Shown here: one piece after another, positions 23,142-35,565 of the stretch
Layout of the letters: every line of letters starts with the position of its first letter
Position numbering within the stretch: the first letter of the stretch is position 1
Assembly: GCA_010279815.1 (NCBI GenBank)
Contig: QEOQ01000431.1
Location: 389,550 to 438,287, forward strand
DNA: 48,738 nucleotides
From: Brachionus plicatilis
Taxonomy: Eukaryota; Rotifera; Eurotatoria; Ploima; Brachionidae
Direction: 5' to 3'
The notes under the pieces: generated by a model
Database searches by the model: none
What the model saw: the letters and a program-made list of their open reading frames with translations, nothing else
What the model was told of the DNA's origin: nothing
Program-made: the position numbers and the translations under genes

Positions 23142-24855
23142 AAAAGTGTTTTTAGTTATTACTTTTTATTTAAAATCAGATAAATATTTTAGTATCATAA
23201 TAAATAAAATCAAATTTTAAAATTTTTGTTCATTCATAAAGACCTGAAAAAAAAATTTTGTAAATAAGTTTTTTTTAATTTTTCATTAAAAAAATCATTT
23301 TTCCTTTCTGCTAATTTACCCAGTTAATGAAAAGAAATTATTTAAATAAATATTTATTTTTACAATTAATCATTTTGGTCTAAAAACAATTTTTGGTCAA
23401 TAAAAATTTCAAAATAAAGATTAATTGAATTAAAATTATTTTAGTTTATTTTGACAAGTGTAGATCTTTTTTTTCTATCAAGCTTCTATTTTGCACTGAT
23501 CCTGCTTCAAAAAAAAGGTAAATCGTATTTTTAAAAATTAAAAAAAAACATTTTAAAAACAAGAACCAAAAAGAAAACAAGTTTTTAATTTATCATAACT
23601 CTTACTAAGAGTTGTATGCATCAAAATCTTAAAACCATATTTTAACCCTGATATTATATTCCCTCCCATGTTAAAATTTCTCCTTTAAATGCCTGCACTG
23701 ATATTTGATAAGTTAAATTAAAACCTTAAATCCAATTTAAAATGCGGCTTTTTAAATTTTTGAAACTTTAACTTTAGATCCTGAATTAAAAATTACTGAT
23801 TTTTCAATAAGATAATTTTTTAGGCAGCCAAAATCTTTTTCCTTTTTGATTTATGCGAATGTGTTAAAAATTTTATTAATCTTGACGATGACCTGTCGTT
23901 GGATTATAATGAAGTGATAAAATATTATGCCATCCGCTAAAGTGTTGATAGGTTATTCTATCCAGCATTGAGAATCAGCTTGATAAATGGATCACTGAAA
24001 AAGGGTTTAACATTTGAAGCACTGAACGGTTTTATTGCTTTGTTTAAGCTAAAAATATATTTTTTTAAAATAATTTCAGTGTAATAACTTTTTTTAAAGA
24101 ACAAGATAAAATCTACATAATTCAAATAAAATTTATTTATTTAAACAATCTGTTCCAAAGATATGAAGATTTAAATTTTTTAAAACGAGCAAAATGACAC
24201 GTTTGGTGCTTCAAGTGTTAAGGATGATGCATGAGTGACACCAAAATAAATCAAAAAGCTGCAGAAAACCATAACGCATTATCCAAATCAAAGATTGTTA
24301 ACTTAAAACATGTTTTTTCCATAGCCAAAAATTATTCTTCAGAATCTGGTAAATTTTTCGTTTAAATTTAAAATTTAATTTTAAATTATTGGTTATTTTT
24401 CTATCCCTGATTTATAGATAGTTTAATCGCTTAAAAATTTTTTTTTCAATGCTGCATCTAAATTTGATTTTAATTGGTAAAAACCGCGTTCTATTTAATA
24501 TAATAATATATATTTTTTTAAGTGTACGACTCGTTCAAATTAAAAATAAGATAAAAAAAAATCAATGAAAAAAATAAAAAAAAATAAAAATTATAATATG
24601 ATAAAAGTAAAATGAGCTAAAATAAAATTTAAGAGATTTAAAAAAGATAAATTGGAAAAAATAATTGGCATGTAATTATTAATTATGTTATTAATATTGA
24701 AATAAAAAACAAAATTACTGAACTAAGGAACAAATGTATTTTTTTTATTTCTATTAAAATAAAAAAGGTACATAAATAAAAAAAGTAACACAATTTATAT
24801 CAAATTAGAACAAAAATAATTAAACATAGACAAAAATAATATTAAATTTCCCTTT
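23142..24855. other. Mostly non-coding stretch with two weak coding-like patches
   Basis: At about 23850-24060 one frame reads protein-like sequence on both sides of a single stop (NFINLDDDLSLDYNEVIKYY, then INGSLKKGLTFEALNGF). It could be a decayed gene. At 24231-24348 an ATG-led 39-codon segment ends at a GTAAAT donor and could be an isolated first exon, but no downstream exon was found. Neither is assigned a family. Confidence 0.25.
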
Positions 24856-25255
24856 TTAGTAGCCTACCGCGTTTTTTTTAACTTGTGGCTGTGTAGTAAC
24901 GATTGGAGTCCTTTCAAGACGAATTTTTTTTGATATTGGCTCTTGTGCAGGTGGATCGTCCGAATCTAATTCTTCATATACGCTAATACCCAAATAATTT
25001 ACATTTTGAGTTTCATTTGGCTGACCAGTTAAGGCATTGGTTGTAGCTTTAGGGCGACCTGAACGACGCTTTCTTTCAAGTGGAATGTTCATTATCGGCA
25101 AAAGTCAAAGCTAGATATTCTCGAGCTGATTCTAAGTTACGAAAACTACAGAAAGGGAGGTAAACTTTTCCCTTTCCCCTAGTTTTTTTCACTTGTTCTG
25201 GTTGAATGGACTCATCTTGGCATAAGTTGTTAAAGATCTCTTTGATAAAGGACAT
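24856..25255 (-). pseudogene. Frame-broken mobile-element ORF (transposase-associated, tentative)
   Basis: On the minus strand an ATG-led frame (25255-25076, 59 residues) includes KVYLPFCSFRNLESAREYLA. A second frame (25101-24856) overlaps it by some 25 bases and continues with ERKRRSGRPKATTNALTGQ and a Pro/Asp-rich tail ending VGY before TAG. One frameshift would join them. The (K/R)RxGRPK segment is AT-hook-like and, in my recollection, common in MULE/FLYWCH-type transposon proteins. The catalytic part is missing, so this is a deletion derivative at best. Confidence 0.45.
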
Positions 25256-25281
25256 TTTTTGAATAGTGAATATTGTCTAGC

Positions 25282-25446
25282 TATTTATTTTTTTTTATTT
25301 ATTTGTTTTCTGTACCGAGCTTAAGCTCCTTCAGAATAAGTTAAAAACTATAAAAAAAAAATAAAATAAAAATAAAATTAAAGTTAATAAAATGAGATAA
25401 AAAAAAGAATCAAAATAAAGTAAATAAGCTAAAAAAATGAAAGTTG
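25282..25446 (-). repeat. Hairpin repeat family, copy 3 (inverted)
   Basis: Reverse-complemented, this is nearly co-linear over about 165 bases with 42387-42558. It has CAACTTTCATTTTTTTAGC, a T-rich body, TTCTGAAGGAGCTTAAGCTC, GGTACAGA and the tail AAACAAATAAATAAA. Here the stem is the palindrome GAGCTTAAGCTC. The close match suggests relatively recent activity. Confidence 0.85.
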
Positions 25447-25729
25447 AAAGCTCAATAATTTCCTTTATGTATAACACCAATAAACTCATCTTGTCGGAAT
25501 CAGCTTTAGAAAGTCTTAAGCTAATTAATTAAATTAAGTTTATTTTAAGATATATATTTGTTTCAATTAGATCAAATTAGCTTTCAAAGAAATAAAATAG
25601 TTACTAACTAAATCATATTTGACATTATTTAATTTAATTGTACTAACAAAAAATTTTTGACACTAACATCAGTATTTTTGTTCTAGAAAATATTATTTTT
25701 GTTTTTTTAATATATTATACGGCAAAACA

Positions 25730-25803
25730 GAACAGTATAGTACTTAAGCGTGCAACATCTATAATTATTTATAGATGTTGCACGCTTAAGTACTATACTG
25801 TTC
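25730..25803. repeat. Perfect 35-bp inverted repeat, 4-base loop
   Basis: Arms 25730-25764 and 25769-25803 are exact complements (GAACAGTATAGTACTTAAGC...), with loop TTAT. The arms are of mixed base content, so this is not simple A/T palindromy. It may be a hairpin RNA, a palindromic insertion or a sequencing/assembly snap-back. I cannot tell which. Confidence 0.9.
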
Positions 25804-27109
25804 AGGTAAGAATGGAAATAATAAGATAGCAATTGCATTGGTAAGAAAGGTAAATTCAATATTTTTAATTGAATTTCGAGTTTTAACAGCATATTTAACT
25901 CAAAATACCGGCAATGTGAAAACTTAGTACATTTATTAAAAAAAATCAAAAATTTATATTGAAAAATGGTTAAAATAAATTAGATTTTTATTTTTTATTT
26001 TTAAATTCTTTTGAATTAACGCATTACAATGCAAAAAAAATCATTTCAATTACAATTTGTGAGAATGCTTTATTTCAATTTTTATTTTTGTACTAAGATT
26101 TTAAATTGCTCAAAATGGAAACTTTAAGTTGACACATTAAAAAAGATACGAATCTTTTGAAGGCTTTTTTGTTGAGATAAATTTATAAAATTCGCTTAGA
26201 ATATATCAATTTGAAACTATAATTTGAAATTATTATTTATCAATTATTTTCAAAAATATACCTGGTTTATGGATAATGCTAAGAAATTTTGTCACTTTCT
26301 TTTTCTTTTCATTTGTAATAATGCAAATTATAATCTATAGTTCAGCTATAAATTATCGAATTTTTTAAAAAAGCAAATTTAAAGAATGACTAGATGAAAA
26401 TCAATCGATCCATCAATTTAATACTTTTGTTTGTGTTTAAATTTTTCATTTATTAAATTTCAAAAATTATTAAAAAATACTAAATTTCAAAAAATAATTA
26501 TATCAAAAGGTAGCTAAGAGAAAACAAATAAAAGAAAATTAATTTAAGCTATTTGAGAATTTTTTTGTTAGATTTAAAAAACAAAATTTGAAAAAGAAAC
26601 AATTTTTTTTTCATTTGAAAAAATTAAATTATAATTTTTTAAATCTTTAGATTTTCGTAATCTCGTCCATTTTGTTTTTCAAAGCCAGCATATTTAATTT
26701 GAATAGTGTGCAATTTTCATTAATGTACTTAGTTTCAAAATTTAGAACGATATCACCAAATGAACAATAAGTTTTGAATTTTTACACTTCCATAATTTCC
26801 ATATTTTTGAAATTACTTGAATAAAAAACTAAATGAATTGAGTGGGACTGACGAGTTAAAGCTATCAAGCAAACAAATCCATGCAGTTGATCAAGTAAAT
26901 AAAAAAAACTGCGAGAGGCATCCATTTTTTTGAACATGCCTTCTTTTTATAAAAAAAATTTAAACTTTACTTTCAAATTTCATTCGAATCCTAAAAATTT
27001 TGAAATCTTCCAAAATAACTACGAAAAAAAAATATTCGTATTTAGTATTTCGACAGATAATTTTATACTCAATTTGTTTTTGATATCTTAATTTAATACG
27101 AAATTAGAC
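25804..27109. other. Intergenic stretch before the short GIGYF gene
   Basis: A+T-rich. I found no coding exon or repeat that I can support. Confidence 0.45.
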
Positions 27110-29202
27110 ATGGACGGACCGAGCGCTGATTCCAAACCCAGTGCCAATACTCTATCATTTGGCCCCACATGGTTTGAGTTTTTTTGCCAAATAAAATATT
27201 CTCTTAATTCTCTTTTGTTAATTTAAAGGTTAAAGCAATTTGCCAACCCTGATGGTCAGCGAAATCACGAGCCAGATGGCTTGACGTTTCAGATGGCAAA
27301 GCATCGGTATGGACGCGAGGAGATCTTGGCTATTTACAATGCCATCGAGAAAAAACTCCTCTCCAAATCGATGCCAAAGGAGTTGGCTGACTTTGAGGGA
27401 TTTTTCCAAAAAGACTTGCAGAAACCAATCTTGCTGTCTGCTCCAACAACTGAAGAACAGGTTTGTAAATTCTAAAAATTTTATCTTAATTTTTTATCAA
27501 GTAAAAGATTTTTTTTTCTAATTTATTAAAATATTTATTAAAGAAATTGATGTCGAGTTGCGTGAATAGTCAAGCTGCGTTGAATGCGTTTAACAAGGCC
27601 AAGGGAGCCCCTTCTGCGGGAAATAGAAGCTCGGAAGGCAAAAAAAATTCCAGAGATGCAAAAGCAAGCAGCAACAAAGGGTCAACTCAGAGCGGAACTC
27701 GTGGTCGCGATAAAGAGCAGAAAACCAAAAAAAACCCAAAAGAATGGAGAAACAACAAAGAGGGGTCTGGAAGCAAAAAAACCAATGATGACAGCTTTAA
27801 AAATCGCGCTAATGACACCAAAGAATCTCAGCCCGAATGGTTTAATGACGAAGAAATTGAAAAAAAAGAGCTCAATGAGTCAAAAACGATGACTTTTGAT
27901 GAGAATGGAAAGTTTATCATTCAGGACGAATATGATAAAGACTCGAATGGAAAAACTGAAGCAAGCAATGACAGCATGGGTTCTAAAAGTGTTCGTGATC
28001 CAGAGGAGAGGGAATATGGTAGTCTTGCTTCCAAAATGACAGATATCTTAATAAATGAGACTGAAGACAATCCTGAGATAAATGAACTCAATCAACAATT
28101 TCGACAGGCCCAGGCCCAATTGATGGTCAACAGGCTTCAATCAACAGATTTTTCGGTCAACGATAAATGGTTCTATCTTGACTCGCACAGCAAAACTCAA
28201 GGACCTTTCAGCTCAGAACAGATGGCTAATTGGTTGGCATCGGGCTATTTTAGCATGAATTTGATGGTAAAACGTGGATGCGATGACAAGTTTGTACCTC
28301 TGGGATTGATTGTTCAAAATCTAAATCAAATGAGAGTGCAACAAAATAGTGGCTCATTTAAGACACCGTCAAGCCAGACTCAAAGTCACAATTTACCACA
28401 AAATTTTAGCAAACCAAGTTCAGAATTTAATGACTCGAATTTAAGTCACATCATCCAGCAATTGCAGCAAATTCAAGTTCAACAGAAGGCTGCAGTCGCT
28501 TCATTGAATACTCTGGGTGTAAATGCAGTGGCTTCTATTTTACAAGAGTTGAGAAACAAGCAAGAAAATTTGATCAGCCAAATAAACATCACCAAACAAA
28601 ATAGCCCGATTATAAACAACATTTTACAGCAAAGTTTGAATTTGAACCCGGGGTGGCTTGGCCAAGGATCAGGATCTTTGTCGAGTCATCAGCTTGGTGC
28701 TGCGGCCAATCCGCTGAAAGAGAAAATATTGGCTTTGATGGAAATCAAGCGAAAAGAGGAAGAGAAACGACGCATGATCGAAGAGGAGATAAGATTGAAG
28801 CAAGAGGAAGAAAAGAGACGGCTAATGGAAGAAGCTAGGATAAAACAATTGATTATCATGTCCAAATTGGCCAGACAACAAAATTTAAACATAAATCAAA
28901 ATCTTCCAAATTATCTTGAACAACAGGCATTGGAAAAAAAGATGCTGATGGAACAGATTAAATTAAAGGAAATGCTGAATGCTCAACAAAATGGAATGAA
29001 CAATGCTATGGGATATTATTCTGGTCAACAGTTTTCCTCTTTTAGTAATGATCAGTCATTTACGGATTTGTTAAGAAAAGAAAATGAATTCCAGAATGAT
29101 CAGGGAAAACAAAATTCAGTCAAATTCTCAGATGATATTGCCGCTCTATCGGCCAAAAAAGGATTTTTTGTGCCAAAAAATGACCAAATCATCGAGAGCT
29201 AG
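27110..29202 (+). CDS. Short GIGYF paralogue (GYF-domain translational repressor)
   Basis: Exons 27110-27171, 27229-27460 and 27544-29202 give 650 residues. The start MDGPSADSK leads to TLSFGPTW, the conserved GIGYF N-terminus. HRYGREEILAI (Tyr48..Leu54) is the 4EHP-binding helix. PEW (about 195) with TFDENGKF (about 216-222) corresponds to the DDX6-binding segment. The GYF domain at about 307-354 (WFYLD, QGPFSSEQM, GYFSM) should bind proline-rich PPGL-type ligands. A charged coiled coil and a Gln/Asn-rich tail follow. Compared with the larger GIGYF at 39.3-48.7 kb, it lacks the RGG-rich segment and the conserved C-terminal WC/YLG block. Its third exon joins regions that a 5.5-kb intron separates there. 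Both introns before it are at the same positions. Predicted role: 4EHP-DDX6-linked mRNA repression. Confidence 0.93.
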
Positions 29203-30598
29203 ATTTAAATTTAATTTTCCGTTTAAAAGTTGCCTTTTTTACATTGTTTTAATTTTTGTATATTCCAAATAAATTTTGTTAAAAAATATTTTATTTTTTT
29301 ATTGACAATTAAGCTATAAAATTCAATTTTAGTTTAAACTGAAATAATTATACACAAACCTTCAAGAATTTATTAAATTTTTTGTGAAAAGTGAATTTAA
29401 GCACAATAGAAAAGTTTAATACAAAAGCATGTTTTTAAATATCTAAATTTAGCTCCTGCTTATTTCTCTTGACATTTACTATTGCATTTTTTTAGAGTAA
29501 TTTTTAATATTATGCAATTGAATTTAAGTAAAAGCCTCACCATATTATCTTTACAGTTTTAAACAAATTTTCAGATAATATGCTTACAAAAAAAATATTT
29601 TAGATACTTAAAATTTTATTATTTTAATTTTTTGACATTTTGGTGATCGATTCTTTGTGTTTTGTACGATTTTGCAAATTATTTTTCTTGTCGCAATTTG
29701 ACACAATTTTATCAAAAAAAAAAAATTGAAAATTAGACCTTTATCAAACAAATATTGTAAGATTATAAATAAATATAGATTTAGTGGCAAATTAAAGTTT
29801 GAGATCAAGATCAAAAGATCAAAATATAAAATGAAATATTTTTTTTTCTAGCAATTACTTGACATGTTATGTCAAGTTTATTTTATATATAAAATTTTAA
29901 AATATCCCTTTTTATTGAACTTAAATAGGTTTAAATTTTTTAATTGATTTGAATATTTTAAGACAAAAAAAGTTTATCTTTTAATATTTATAATTTGTTC
30001 AAGTAAAAAAATGAAATTATTTTAGTTTGAATGAATGAATATAAAAGTCATGAATCTGAATTTCTGAATTAACTTAACCTGAATTATTTAAATTAATAAT
30101 TGTTTTTGTTAAATAAATTAGAGAATAATCATTTTAATGTTTATTTGTTAATGAACCATTATTAGAAATAGTATGTCCAGTAATGTTTAGTATTTATTTT
30201 TTAAAAATTATCAAAATTATTAGATTAATTTAGTTATAAAATTTTAAATGATCGTTTTGATCTTAAAATTTGATTTGAAACTTCAATTTGGCGATTTGGT
30301 ATACTTTTTTTGATTTTTCAAATTTTAAGAAAGTTTTTTCATTGAAATTTTACATTTAAATTTATGTTCGACTGATTAGTAATTTCAGATTAAAATTTAG
30401 TTTAATTGTGTGCAATAATTTATTGTTTTATTAAATGCTCGGTTTATTTGAATTTAATAAAAAATTTGATCAAATTTACAAATTTTGTAAAAATATTTTA
30501 TTCGATTTGCTTAAAACAAAGGTAATCATAAAACTTAATCTAATTTAAAGAAAATAACGTAAATTTTTTTTAAATGGTGAAATGAACAATTTACCAAC
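29203..30598. other. Intergenic region between convergent genes
   Basis: A+T-rich. AATAAA near 29268 is a plausible polyadenylation signal for the short GIGYF. No other feature seen. Confidence 0.45.
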
Positions 30599-32530
30599 TT
30601 AACTGATGCCATTAAGATTAATTAAATTTTCTGCTTGATTATTCTCTTTAATCATTATTAACTGTCCGTCGTCATGAGCCATTCCATCATTGTTATAAAT
30701 GTATTGTAAATTAGCAAATTCATATTTTTCTTTCTTTTTTCCGGGAAGCTTAAGTGGTGTCTTTGGTGACCACATTATGTAAAATAAAACAACCACTGAT
30801 AAAAAATTAACAAAAAATCTTATGCCTTGAAAATTAAAATTTGAAAAATTTAAAAGCTAAAATTCGTCATATTATTACCCAAAATAAGTCTAAATCTAAA
30901 CAACTCAGATACAAATGAACATATGAATATAAGAACCGGCAAATAGATAAACCAAACTAAGCAGCACGCCCCATAATGTAAATAGAATGTCATGTATTTC
31001 TCGACTTTTTCCTCTCTAGAAGTGTTATCAAAGAAACTTTCACTTTTGTCAAGACTGTCTGTCATTATAGTTTTATCAACGATTTCGTATTCATCATCTG
31101 AATTAGTAGGACTAATTTCATTAGAATTTTTAGTCAACACAGATGCATTATCATCGTCTTCGTCTAAAATAATATTTTTAAATTTTAATAAACAAACAAA
31201 AAAATATTTAATTTTTTTTTTCATTCAATATTTACTTAATTCATTTCTCAAGATGGCTGAGTCGACGTTTCGAAAAGTTTCTTTTAGTTCCAAAAGAAAC
31301 CATACCATGAATAGAAATCTTGTGCCTAATTCTACATAGCCAGCAAATGTTTCGTAAGAGTTTTTATTAAAAATTGAATCTGTTGTTTCCTAAAATTAAA
31401 AATCAAAATTTTTGACTAAAAAAAAAAATATTTTATTTTACCAAAGAGACCAAATGGCTTGTAATTAGAGTAAACTGCAGCAATGTGCCCAAAATGATTG
31501 ATTTTTTGTTTACCTTTAATTCCTTGGACCGAGTAGTCCATCCTTTGGCTATGGATATTAAAATCAAGATTAGGATTGAAATTCCGATTTCTTCCATGAG
31601 GTCGCCCACAAAAAGCAGAAAATAAACTCCATTTCCATCGAAAGCAAATACCAAAGTGTGTATCATGGATAAAAGGCGGCTTATCAGTTCAATTGTGACA
31701 TAAATGAACAGCAATAGATAAAGATAGTGAAAATGATTTTTAATTCGATGAACAATAAATGGAAAGATGAAAAAATATATTAAAAATGAGCACAGGTAAA
31801 TTTCGAATACGTCTTGTAATTCGTAGGTAAATTGGTACCCAAAGAGAGATTTGTGGTCAGATTTTGGATTTCCATTGACCAACCAAATATCGTATGCAAT
31901 TGTGTACGATGGATTTTTGCCTCCGTTCACCGACTTTTCATTGCCAATCATGCTTCCAAGGTCTTTCCATTTGCAGTCATCACGCACACATGCAACAAGA
32001 CTTAAATACCAAAATCTTGGTTGATTTACATCCTGAATTTTGTATGTAAATTGGTAGCCTGGAATAACATTTTCTTTCCTGTCTTCGTCATTGCATAACT
32101 CGTTTCTAAAGCATGGTACATGTCTTATAAAATCGAGTTTGCCATTTTCATTGCAGCCAAAAAAAAAAGCTTTCTGGTTTATATTCTCAAACATTAAATT
32201 ACAGGCATCGGATCTTGGCCTTATTCGCCTATGTTCATAGTAGTCAATGAAATAATTGATGTCCATTGACGTAAGCATTATTTGAAGATTTCGAGGAAGT
32301 GGTTTTGTTTTGTTAATGTTCACACTGTCAACCAGCCAAATATTGCCATAAATAAAGCCCCGAGTTGAGTTTAATTCTATTGTATTGGTCGACTGAATGC
32401 CGAAACGGGTTAAAAATTTGAAGAATTCATCAGTTTTAAAAGTTCCTTTTAAATGCAGTCCATTTGATGACCAAAAAAGCATAAACAAAACTAGCCATTT
32501 AAAGCATCTTCGATCTGGATCTAATGTCAT
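30599..32530 (-). CDS. TMEM145/GPR180-type GOLD-domain seven-TM protein
   Basis: Exons (minus) 32530-31442, 31389-31236, 31163-30879 and 30825-30599 give 584 residues. A signal peptide precedes an extracellular beta-rich GOLD-like domain (FFKFLTRFG, ACNLMF, PRFWYLSLVAC, YDIWLVNG). Seven hydrophobic segments follow: IYLCSFLIYFF, YLYLLLFIYVTIEL, ISILILILISIAKGW, LLQFTLITSHLVSLV, LFMVWFLLELKET, ACCLVWFIYLPVLIF and FFVNFLSVVVLFYIMW. The order and the AKGWT motif fit TMEM145/GPR180 (GOST family), whose members work in Golgi/secretory traffic and TGF-beta-type signalling. Exon 3 opens with an acidic Ser/Asp/Glu-rich loop of about 55 residues between TM5 and TM6, longer than I recall for the family. 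TMEM145 and GPR180 cannot be separated with certainty here. Confidence 0.85.
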
Positions 32531-32918
32531 CTTTAAATAGCTATTTGTTAATTGATCATTCTAAATTGAAACTTTTTTTTAATTTTATTGTTTTTTTTTA
32601 ATAAAATTTGATTATCAATTTAGAAAAAATGAATAGGTGAAAGAATTTTTTTTCAAGCTATTTTTTATTTTTACATAATTATCAGTCAGATTTTGTTTTG
32701 TTGGCTTTGAAGTTTAAAATATATGAATGAGTTGTAATTTGCAATTAAATTTTAAATTATTCAACAATAAAATAATAATAATAATTTGTTACTGACTAAT
32801 ACTAAAACGAAAGTAAAAGTTAATATGCAATTTGAGTCTAAACCTTGGAAACAAAAAAAAATAAATAAAAAATTTTATTTTTTTTTCACAACTATATTTA
32901 TTATTTATAAAAAATAAA
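32531..32918. promoter_or_regulatory. Shared upstream region of two divergent genes
   Basis: 388 bases separate the start codons of the TMEM145-like gene (minus) and calcineurin A (plus), so it must contain both 5' regions. It is A+T-rich with an AATAATAATAAT run near 32770. No specific core element can be assigned. Confidence 0.5.
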
Positions 32919-34479
32919 ATGGGTGTCAAAGTGTCTAAAAATAAAAAATTTACTCATCAGAGAATAATTAAATATGTCCCACCACCAATACGAAGTGTAT
33001 TGCAAATTAGCGATGTTTTCGATAATTTGCTTGATCCTGATATTCCTAACTTAGTAAAGCTTAAAACTCATTTGGAAGGCGAGGGTCGAATGGGTCATGA
33101 TCTGGTCATTAAAATTATTAGTATGATAGATAAAATTTTATTAAAAGAGCCTAATGTCTTGAAGATCGAGTCCCCGGTTACCATAGTTGGTGATGTACAT
33201 GGACAATTCTACGATCTATTGACGATTTTATCTCTTGGCGGACATCCTGATCAATCAAATTATCTTTTTATGGGTGATTTTGTAGACAGGGGTGTATTTT
33301 CTTTTGAGTGCGTGTGCTATCTTTATGCCATAAAAGTTCGCTACCCACACAAAATTTATTTACTTAGGGGAAACCATGAGAGTAGACATTTGACCAAATT
33401 TTTTACGTTCAGAGATGAATGTTTCCTAAAAGCAAACGAAGAAATATACCAAAAATTTATGAACTCTTTTGACTATTTGCCAATTGCAGCCGTGGTAGAT
33501 TCTAAATTTTGTAATAATTTTTTTCTTTTTTGCTTTTTAAATATAATTTAATTACCATTGAAGATAAGTTTGTGTCCATGGTGGATTATCACCAAGTTTT
33601 TCGTTGGTTAGTGAACTTGAAAAAGAAGACAGGTTTAAAGAGATACCTAAGTATGGAGTTTTATGCGATTTGACTTGGTCAGACCCGATTGATAACTCTG
33701 AACTTATTGACAAAGAAGAAAAGTCAAGTCTTGAATCTGTTTCTGGACTAGAAAATTTTTTTCTTCACAATTCAATTAGAGGATGCTCATTTTTTTACAC
33801 TAAAAATGCCATAGAAAGATTTTTAAAAGAAAATAATCTAATATCAGTAATTCGGGCTCATCAGGTCCAACGCGAAGGTATTTCTTTGAGCAGCTGTTTT
33901 TTAGTAGATCCGGTAACATCCCAGTCAATCGGTTTTCCATCGTTAATTAACATTTTTTCAGCTCCAAATTACTGTGATGTATATAAAAATAAAGGTGCCA
34001 TAATAAAATATTCTGATGATAAATTTTCAATTAAAATGTTCAATGCAGCTGAACATCCATTTGTTTTGCCAAATTTTCAGAATGCATTTACTTGGTCTTT
34101 ACCTTTCATTTTCGAAAAGTTTAGTGATTTAGTTTTGGCTATTTTTAATCAAATATCAGATGAAGAAGCTGATGATAAGGAATTTTTTTTTAATTCTACA
34201 GAAAATAAAAGAATTAGGTTTCCCATATTAGCAAAATTGAAAAAGTTGAGCGAATGTAGAGAAAATGTCAAAAAATCAACTAATTTGAATCGATCAGAGC
34301 TCAGACTTGGTTCATTGACACCAAATAAAATGCTTAGGAGGAAATCAAGCGATGCTGAGAGAGAATTATTAAGCGATTTAGAAATTAAAGGTGTTCAATC
34401 ATTCGAAGATGCTGATAATTTAGAATCTTTACAATATAAAATTGTCAATTCAGATGATGAAATCAAAGAAAATATCTAA
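32919..34479 (+). CDS. PPP3C: Calcineurin A, catalytic subunit (Ca2+/calmodulin-dependent protein phosphatase)
   Basis: Exons 32919-33510 and 33569-34479, with a single 58-base intron, give 500 residues. Metallophosphatase motifs are complete: GDVHG (91-95), GDFVDRG (119-125), RGNHES (150-155), HGG (201-203), RAH (293-295) and SAPNYCD (328-334). PFVLPNFQNAFTWSLPF leads into the calcineurin-B-binding helix (about 361-392). A basic calmodulin-binding segment follows (about 411-435), then GSLTPNKML and an autoinhibitory-like SFEDADNLESLQ (475-486). It should dephosphorylate Ser/Thr substrates such as NFAT/CRTC-type proteins when Ca2+ rises. Several near-invariant positions differ (GDFVDRG for GDYVDRG, NHES for NHEC), so it is divergent. 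It begins MGVKVSK, an N-myristoylation-like sequence normally seen on the B subunit. Confidence 0.95.
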
Positions 34480-35565
34480 TAATTTTATCTTAATAAATTG
34501 ATGATTTTGGATATAAGAAAAGAACGATAAAATAAGTTATTAGTTTAAAAAAATATTAAATAATCTAGAGAAATTATTCTTTAAGAGAAAAAAAATATAG
34601 TTCAATTTTATTTATAAAATTTATTTTTGATGTTATATGGTGTTATTATTTTTTTTTAAATGAAGTAGATTTATCAAAGTAATTAGACTTAATCTAATTA
34701 TTATTTTAAAAAATTGTTTATTTTTGAGTGGTTGTAAATTTTTAATTATTTGAAAGGCAATAAAAATGAAATTTTACTTTTTTATCTGTTTTTTTTTATT
34801 TAAATTATCTTTTTAATTTTAATTTTAATATATTATTCTTAAATAACCAGCATATATCTTGACTTTAAAAATGATCTTTTTAATTTTTATCTGAAAGGGA
34901 AATGGCTTGGTACAGATGTACCGAACAATAAATTAAATTTCATTTAATTTAATAAATGTGTTCGCCAATAATATTAATTATAAAACATGATTTTTAATCT
35001 CTAAAAAAATTTTTTAATTTAAATTAAAATTATTAGGCTAAAAAGGCTAATATTTAAATTAAGAATTTAAATGTTTTAATGATCTTTTTACTTTAATTAC
35101 TTTAGATTTTAGACTTGTGATTCATGAAATTTTTACCTCTCCAAAGTATCTCTGCATAAGTTAGTTTTCTTTCATATGTTCATACTTGAGTTGTATTGAA
35201 AAAAATTTGCTTTAATACGAATTTAAAAAATTGCAAAGTTTTAATCTATATTAAGGTTAACTTTGTTCATATTTAAGTCCTGCATTAGAACCTTTTGCTG
35301 ATACCAGTTCTGTTTATTTTATTTTATTTGACTTAATTAAAGATTTTTATCATTTTTTATCATCAAAATTTAAAAATATCACCAATTATAATTTAATTTA
35401 TCAAAAAAGTATATTTTTAAACTATTTATTTAATAATTAAATTATTTATGAACTCGGATTTTTTTAATTGATAATTATTTCTTGATCTTAATTTTCTTAA
35501 AGGCTAACTAAATCAGAAAATTAAAAAATTTCGAAAATTTATTTTTTAGCTTTTAAAATCAGATA
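34480..35565. other. Intergenic region between convergent genes
   Basis: A+T-rich 3' flanks of calcineurin A and ceramide synthase. It contains the degenerate hairpin-repeat copy near 34.9 kb and nothing else I can support. Confidence 0.5.
34885..34935 (+). repeat. Hairpin repeat family, copy 4 (degenerate)
   Basis: CTGAAAGGGAAATGGCTTGG followed by TACAGA and an A-rich tail aligns with the family core, but the hairpin stem has decayed. Confidence 0.5.

Noticed and set aside
32761..32790. AATAAT run upstream of calcineurin A as a promoter element
   Set aside because: Such runs occur throughout this A+T-rich window and carry no specific information.
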